Source: Eretmocerus hayati
Lineage: Eukaryota > Arthropoda > Insecta > Hymenoptera > Aphelinidae
NCBI GenBank assembly: GCA_029851415.1
Contig: CM056741.1
Coordinates: 174,203,021-174,267,020, forward strand
Reading direction: 5' to 3'
Length of the DNA: 64,000 bases
Positions 59,425 to 64,000 of this stretch are shown one piece after another. The position numbers and the translations under genes are program-made. A model generated the notes under the pieces. It saw only the letters and a program-made list of their open reading frames with translations. It did no database searches and had not been told where the DNA came from. Each line of letters starts with the position of its first letter. Within the stretch, counting starts at the first letter, position 1.

Positions 59425-59887
59425 GAGCATGTGTTATTTTTTATTCCATTGAGAAGAATGTGTTAGTCTTCGTGGCGTAGAGGAGAGTATGTATTACTTT
59501 TCGTGGGCTTGAGGTGAAATACTTATAGTCTCCGTCTCCCCATGAATAGAGTCTACGGATGCGTTTATTCTCGTGCCGCTGAAGAGAATGTGCTTTTTTT
59601 CGTGGTCTTAAGACGAAATACTTGGTCTCCGTCCCTTTGAACGAGAACGTGTGCAAGTGTTTTATAGTCTTCATACCGTTCAGGAGTAAGTGCTATCTTC
59701 ATGGGCCGTTGAGCAGTAAGTGTTGGTCTTCGTGCCACTAAGGACTAAGTGTTAGTCTTCGTGCCCCTAAGGAGTAAGTGTTAGTCTCCGTGGACTTGAC
59801 AAGAATTCGTTAATCTTCGTGTTAACAACGAATAAACGTTAATCTTCGTCAGTCACAAAAAAGAGGTGTTAATCATCGTAAGAGGCG
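59425..59887 (-). repeat. Right tandem-repeat arm of the foldback element
   Basis: The reverse unit GTAAGTGTTA(G/A)TCTTCGTGG recurs, for example in 59690-59800 at about 29-bp steps. It includes the same GTCCCTTTGAACGAGAA and CCGTCTC spacers as the left arm. It ends GTTAATCATCGTAAGAGGCG. Confidence 0.85.
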
Positions 59888-62374
59888 TCGATATCATGTA
59901 TCACAGAGGGTCGTAACAATCCGGTGTCCAAAGATCCCCTTTGTGGTTGAGGCAACAAAACCAGTTTGCACTCATCAGATTCAAATACTTGAGGATTTGA
60001 ATCAACATCACCCTCAACAGTTGGGAAAATACGAATTCTCAATCCAGTAACAAACTGCTTAATGACCACCGTGCCCTCTTCGACTATGTCGTTTATCGTT
60101 GTGTTGACAAGATGAAGATTCAATGTAGTTTGTTAATTCTATTACGTAGGAGCATACTCCTTTATCATATTTGATAGTCCGATGCACAAAGAAGTGAAAA
60201 CATCTCTGGATTTAATTACATCCTGAATGTTGACTTGTCGAACTGCCAAAAGCAAGACAAAATAACGCGAATGAGCGGGGCTCGCTGTTACCGGGATCTG
60301 CTACTGTACTCCTCTCAACGAGATCTACAGAACTTCTACATATAACTATTCTTCAAATTTCGAATCAGTCTGTGGCTGGAAATTATCCTCTAAAGAAAAG
60401 ACAAAAACCTCATGCGTGAATTCTTTAAAGACCCACGATCGAACAACATAACGTAGTTTTCGATCAAATCTGAATAGCATACTCTCGAGCATACTCCACC
60501 CACGACTTCTATACCTCAAGGCGAGGCTGTAGTCCGCCAACAGCCCTGACTTCGTTTGGAGGATATGGGCGAATCCCAGAAACTTTTAACTTTTATGTAA
60601 CCACTGTATTTTCTTAAATTCTCACTTCTGACCTCGCAAAGACCCCTTGGAGATGATTCGAGGTATGATTTTGAGTCAACAATATGAATTAGAAATACCT
60701 ATGAAGGCCTTCCTCAAGACTGCGTCACAATTTCTTCGCAAATGAAACGACAAATCATGAAGATCGCGATGTAATGCGACTATTCTCTCTCGCAAAAACT
60801 GCTACAGTTCTTTTATCGATTGCAGGATCGCTCTGAAAATTGATTATGTCATAGTTGAGGTGTTGAATATGACTATTCTGTCCACAATTTGATTGTGTCG
60901 GTTTCAAACCCCGCTGTATGGTCCAAATAATTATTTTAGCGGAGGAGGGATCGGATTTCAACAATGACCACCATATTCTCTGACTGAAACCAAAGAAGTT
61001 CAGCCATTTCGATTGCGTGTGCCGGCGAGTAAGCGCAATTGGTGACGAAATTCAGAGAAGATATCATAGCGTTTTTCTATCTCCAAAACCACCAATCCTA
61101 GCGGCAGTCACAGACTTGGATGAAATCATCCGAAACTATGCGATTTTGTGACTTTTAAGTTTGCAAAAAGTGCTCACAAAACGCTAAAAGTGCGCACCCA
61201 GTGTGTTTCAATTGACAGTCATTTATAAAGTTGCTAAGTAACGCTCATTTCAGTAGTTCCATGAGAACTAGGGGATAATATCGGCCTCATTGTACGGACG
61301 CTTGGAAAAAATTTATAAGAAACACTATTAATGTATTTTGGGCGCTCTTTCTATTGCAATCGTTAGTTTTTTGATCGAGGATCTCTTTAAAAAACCCGTC
61401 GTCGATAGAAGGGTCAAAATTTCCGTTCCGAGTGTTGTGGTTCTTTTTCCTTTCGGTCTTGATGAACGCAAAGTATCGCGGCGGGGCTCGTTTGGTATTT
61501 CGGCAGGCAGGAATATCATGGCACCAAGTATTAAGCGTGAGTTCGATAGCGCATTTCGAAACGAGAACAAGTATTCAAAATACTTCTCATAATGGGAGCT
61601 CATGTGTGATGGGGATAATAAGAATGTAAAACTAAGATCTAGAGAACCAAGTAGAACATTGAAGAATCAACTCATCATGTGCTCGCGTTGTCTCGATACT
61701 TCTCCCAATCTACTAGACTGTAATTACAACGTTTGACATGTAGACATTTCTTCTTTTATTGAGCGTATGACTAGAATGATGAGATATTTGGATTGAGATA
61801 CATAACAACGTTAAGTATTTAGATTTGGATATTTGTTTACATTTGGATGTTCACCTTATGAGATTTCCTTATTAAATCCAAAATTCAACAGTAATGTGTT
61901 GTTCGTTCTTCTTCTCGTAGACCACCCCCCCCCCTTCCCCCACCCTCACCCAAATTGTACTTATGCATCTTTAGAGCAAATGAGAAAACAGCCGTTATGA
62001 TTGAAGAAATTACATTTTTTACAAAAACTCTGGAGCTTTAACTTGAGCTGTCCCAGAGCAAAGATCGCTACGGAGCTATAATTAGATCTATTATTCATTA
62101 CTTCATAGATTTATATATGGATATGATGATTGATATAATATTTCGGGGGGTCGTCATCAGATTCAAGTGCCATCTGATGCGTCGAATAGTTTTTCTTGGT
62201 CTTGGATTCGTTTCTGGCCGCTGATTTGGCGTGTCAAAAACGTGGAAAACGTGCACATTTTCCTATCTCTGATATGGCACAAAATATGCAGCCAAAATTT
62301 GGGCAATGTGCCTCAAGATTCGAAAATTGATTTTCTTTTTGTCCAAAAATTAAAAATTCCTGGGATTTGCCCAT

Positions 62375-62660
62375 ATGCCGACTTGTATTCAACCAAATGA
62401 CTTGAAATTTTACGTGCATCTATGGGATGCATGCCTACAGAGCGCTACAAAGAAATTCCCAGCAAAACCCAGGAAAAATTATCCAGACGAGGTGTACTCG
62501 AGAATTTGTATGTTAAACTCCTTGTGAGTGGACGACGTTTGAGTTCACCTTTTCTCGATACTTGTTTGTTGGACACATTTGGCTTAGAAGTACCATTTAG
62601 ACATGCATTCCATACATGCATGTGGAATTTCAAGTCATTCGGTTGAGTAAAAGTCGACAT
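62375..62660. mobile_element. Candidate foldback MITE, about 58-bp arms
   Basis: ATGCCGACTTGTATTCAACC through AAATGACTTGAAATT to GGATGCATG is mirrored by CATGCATTCCATACATGCAT, AATTTCAAGTCATT and AAAAGTCGACAT. The middle of about 165 bp does not pair. No clear target duplication. Confidence 0.7.
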
Positions 62661-64000
62661 ACCCTCCGAACACATTCAGGACTACATTCAATATGGTGGG
62701 GCTCGCTACCACCTTCCCTTAATTTGTATTGAAGTATCGATGTACATCATCTCAGGCCCATAAGTCGTTGCATACGATACTCCACGGAATTTCGGGTCTC
62801 CTCTCAAACCAATCCGATATTCAAGTCACAGCGGTGCGGCACACCTCACTCGAAAGATATAAGATAGTAATTCTCTTTAGTCACATCGTCAAATACATGC
62901 ACGTGTCCCTCAACCAGGACGATCGCGAAGCATGTCTCAAACCAACCGTTGTGTAAATATAAGAAAAGCCTCACGACTGTGAACGCTCCAGTCTTTCACG
63001 ATCCATGCAGAACCAAATCTACAATTGAAACCTCACCATATACATATTGTAAACGGAATTCTCCATATAGCAGACTGAACATAATATGCGCGAGTCCAAA
63101 TGGCATCCTTACAAATTCGTAACTGCCGTAGTGACATGCAAAAGCGGTTTTGTGCCGTATAACGGCCATTCATAATAATGTGAAGAATGCCCTGTATATC
63201 TATATGGAGATTCACATATACAAGTATCGTCTAGGGTTCTCAGTAATTGCACAGCTTTGCCGACCATAAATTATTGAAGCAGCAGCTAGTAGTAGTATAT
63301 AGTATAGTGAACGCATGCTATATGTTTCATGTACGCCTATCCATATACATGCTCCAATGCCGTTTTGTGCATGGTAGTCATCGCTAGCCGATTTATCGTC
63401 GTCGTCGCCGTCGTTTCACCGTGTATTGCGTAATGTCGAGCAGGCTTATACACTATATAAACTCTTAGACGACACCCTTCTATTTAGATCTTGGAATCAA
63501 GCTTCTTATTGCAACGGAAAGACAAGATTTACGATACCAGAAAATACGCATTTACTTTATACAAATAGTCTATGTGGTACATTTTATACGACAGTCTAAT
63601 CGTTCGTTGTCGAGAGTTACGCGATATGTGATATGAGATGTGGGCTTTGGAGGGAGGGGGGAGAAGAGAGATGGGTTGGAAGCTTGCTAAAAGCTTTGCA
63701 AAAACAAATCTGGATGAGTATCTTTTCAGAAGGGATGGAAAGACAGATGGGATGAGCGATGGGTTTTGTTGTAGGAGGGATGTTTAAATGGATGGGATAG
63801 AATTCACTTGTACAGCTTGTCGAGTGAGGTGCGAAACCATTTATGCTAGGAAGTGATGAATTGGATTCACAATATTGTAAGGGATGAAAGTGGATTACGT
63901 TTTAGCTTGATAAGACGTCTTGTCGCGATTTATTTGGATCTTGGAAGCGTTGTCTACTAAGCGATTATGCGTTAGAAAATTTTTTGAAAAAGTGAGGGTT

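Larger units (their letters stand above)
57648..59887. mobile_element. Foldback element with arms made of about 29-bp tandem repeats
   Basis: 2,240 bp. The ends CGCCTCTTACGA(A/T)GATTAAC are inverted copies. Each arm (about 390 and 460 bp) is an array of a unit close to CCACGAAGATTAACACTTAC at 28-30 bp spacing, and the right arm is in reverse. Deeper in, units alternate with a longer spacer containing GAAGGGACGGA. The 1.3-kb centre has frames at 58337-58564 and 58917-59222 (plus strand) that match nothing I recognise. The layout resembles Drosophila Foldback or Galileo elements; the family is not established. Outward similarity (ATATCG) may extend the ends slightly. Confidence 0.8.
54506..64000. 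other. Upstream region / 5' introns of the receptor gene
   Basis: The missing N-terminal exon of the receptor could lie here, but none ending in phase 0 with a family-like sequence was found. Beyond the listed elements, nothing was recognised in 54506-55040, 55445-56235, 60125-62370 and 62665-64000. The frame 59869-60123 on the minus strand has coding-like composition but no recognisable motif, and its end overlaps the foldback end at 59887. A GTC triplet run lies at about 63397-63414. Confidence 0.6.

Noticed and set aside
59869..60123. 84-codon minus-strand frame considered as the missing N-terminal receptor exon
   Set aside because: No family-like sequence before a phase-0 donor. The possible GT at the ESDE position would be in phase 2, and the frame overlaps the end of the foldback element.
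61328..61629. Three overlapping frames on both strands
   Set aside because: No motif, mutually overlapping, no neighbouring exon-like signals.

Overview
The window is AT-rich, intron-heavy animal DNA, almost certainly from an insect or another arthropod. The receptor sequence resembles arthropod CCAP (crustacean cardioactive peptide) receptors. The mobile DNA is of the type common in insects: Copia, Tigger/pogo, hAT and Tc1/mariner MITEs, and foldback elements. The order cannot be fixed from the sequence; Hymenoptera is only a guess.

One host gene is recognisable, on the minus strand. It is a rhodopsin-class neuropeptide GPCR of the CCAP-receptor (CCAPR/NPSR) family. Six coding exons are readable at 54370-54505, 47512-47709, 45373-45467, 43546-43801, 27280-27460 and 2929-3139. 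All have GT..AG junctions and compatible phases, and together they encode 358 residues from TM1 to the stop codon. The extracellular N-terminus is on one or more exons that were not found; they lie in 54506-64000 or beyond the window. Only 1,077 nt of about 51.6 kb are coding, and two introns are about 16 and 24 kb.

The introns are crowded with mobile DNA. Intron 5 (3140-27279) holds a foldback, a hAT MITE with an intact 8-bp target duplication, and a complete but dead Copia retrotransposon. That Copia has 279-bp LTRs and a GTATG target duplication, and its RNase H region is split by a palindromic MITE. The same intron also holds a 307-bp foldback, two degenerate minisatellites, a Tc1/mariner-type MITE, a 700-bp foldback and a 960-bp TA-flanked element. 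Intron 4 (27461-43545) carries a 2.1-kb nested repeat, several foldbacks, a second copy of the palindromic MITE, GC-rich islands and a five-unit, about 250-bp tandem repeat. Introns 3, 2 and 1 carry a 684-bp hAT foldback, a Tigger with a nested MITE, a second copy of the TA-flanked element and a pair of Harbinger-like foldbacks. Upstream (54506-64000) is a third relative of the TA-flanked element and a 2.24-kb foldback element whose arms are built from an approximately 29-bp tandem unit.

The most unusual observation is the MITE pair at 9238-9369 and 36374-36500. Ends, centre and layout are shared, but the 18-bp perfect palindromes at the equivalent positions have completely different sequences. 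No CRISPR array, rRNA or tRNA was recognised. Nearly all other open frames look like chance frames or transposon debris.
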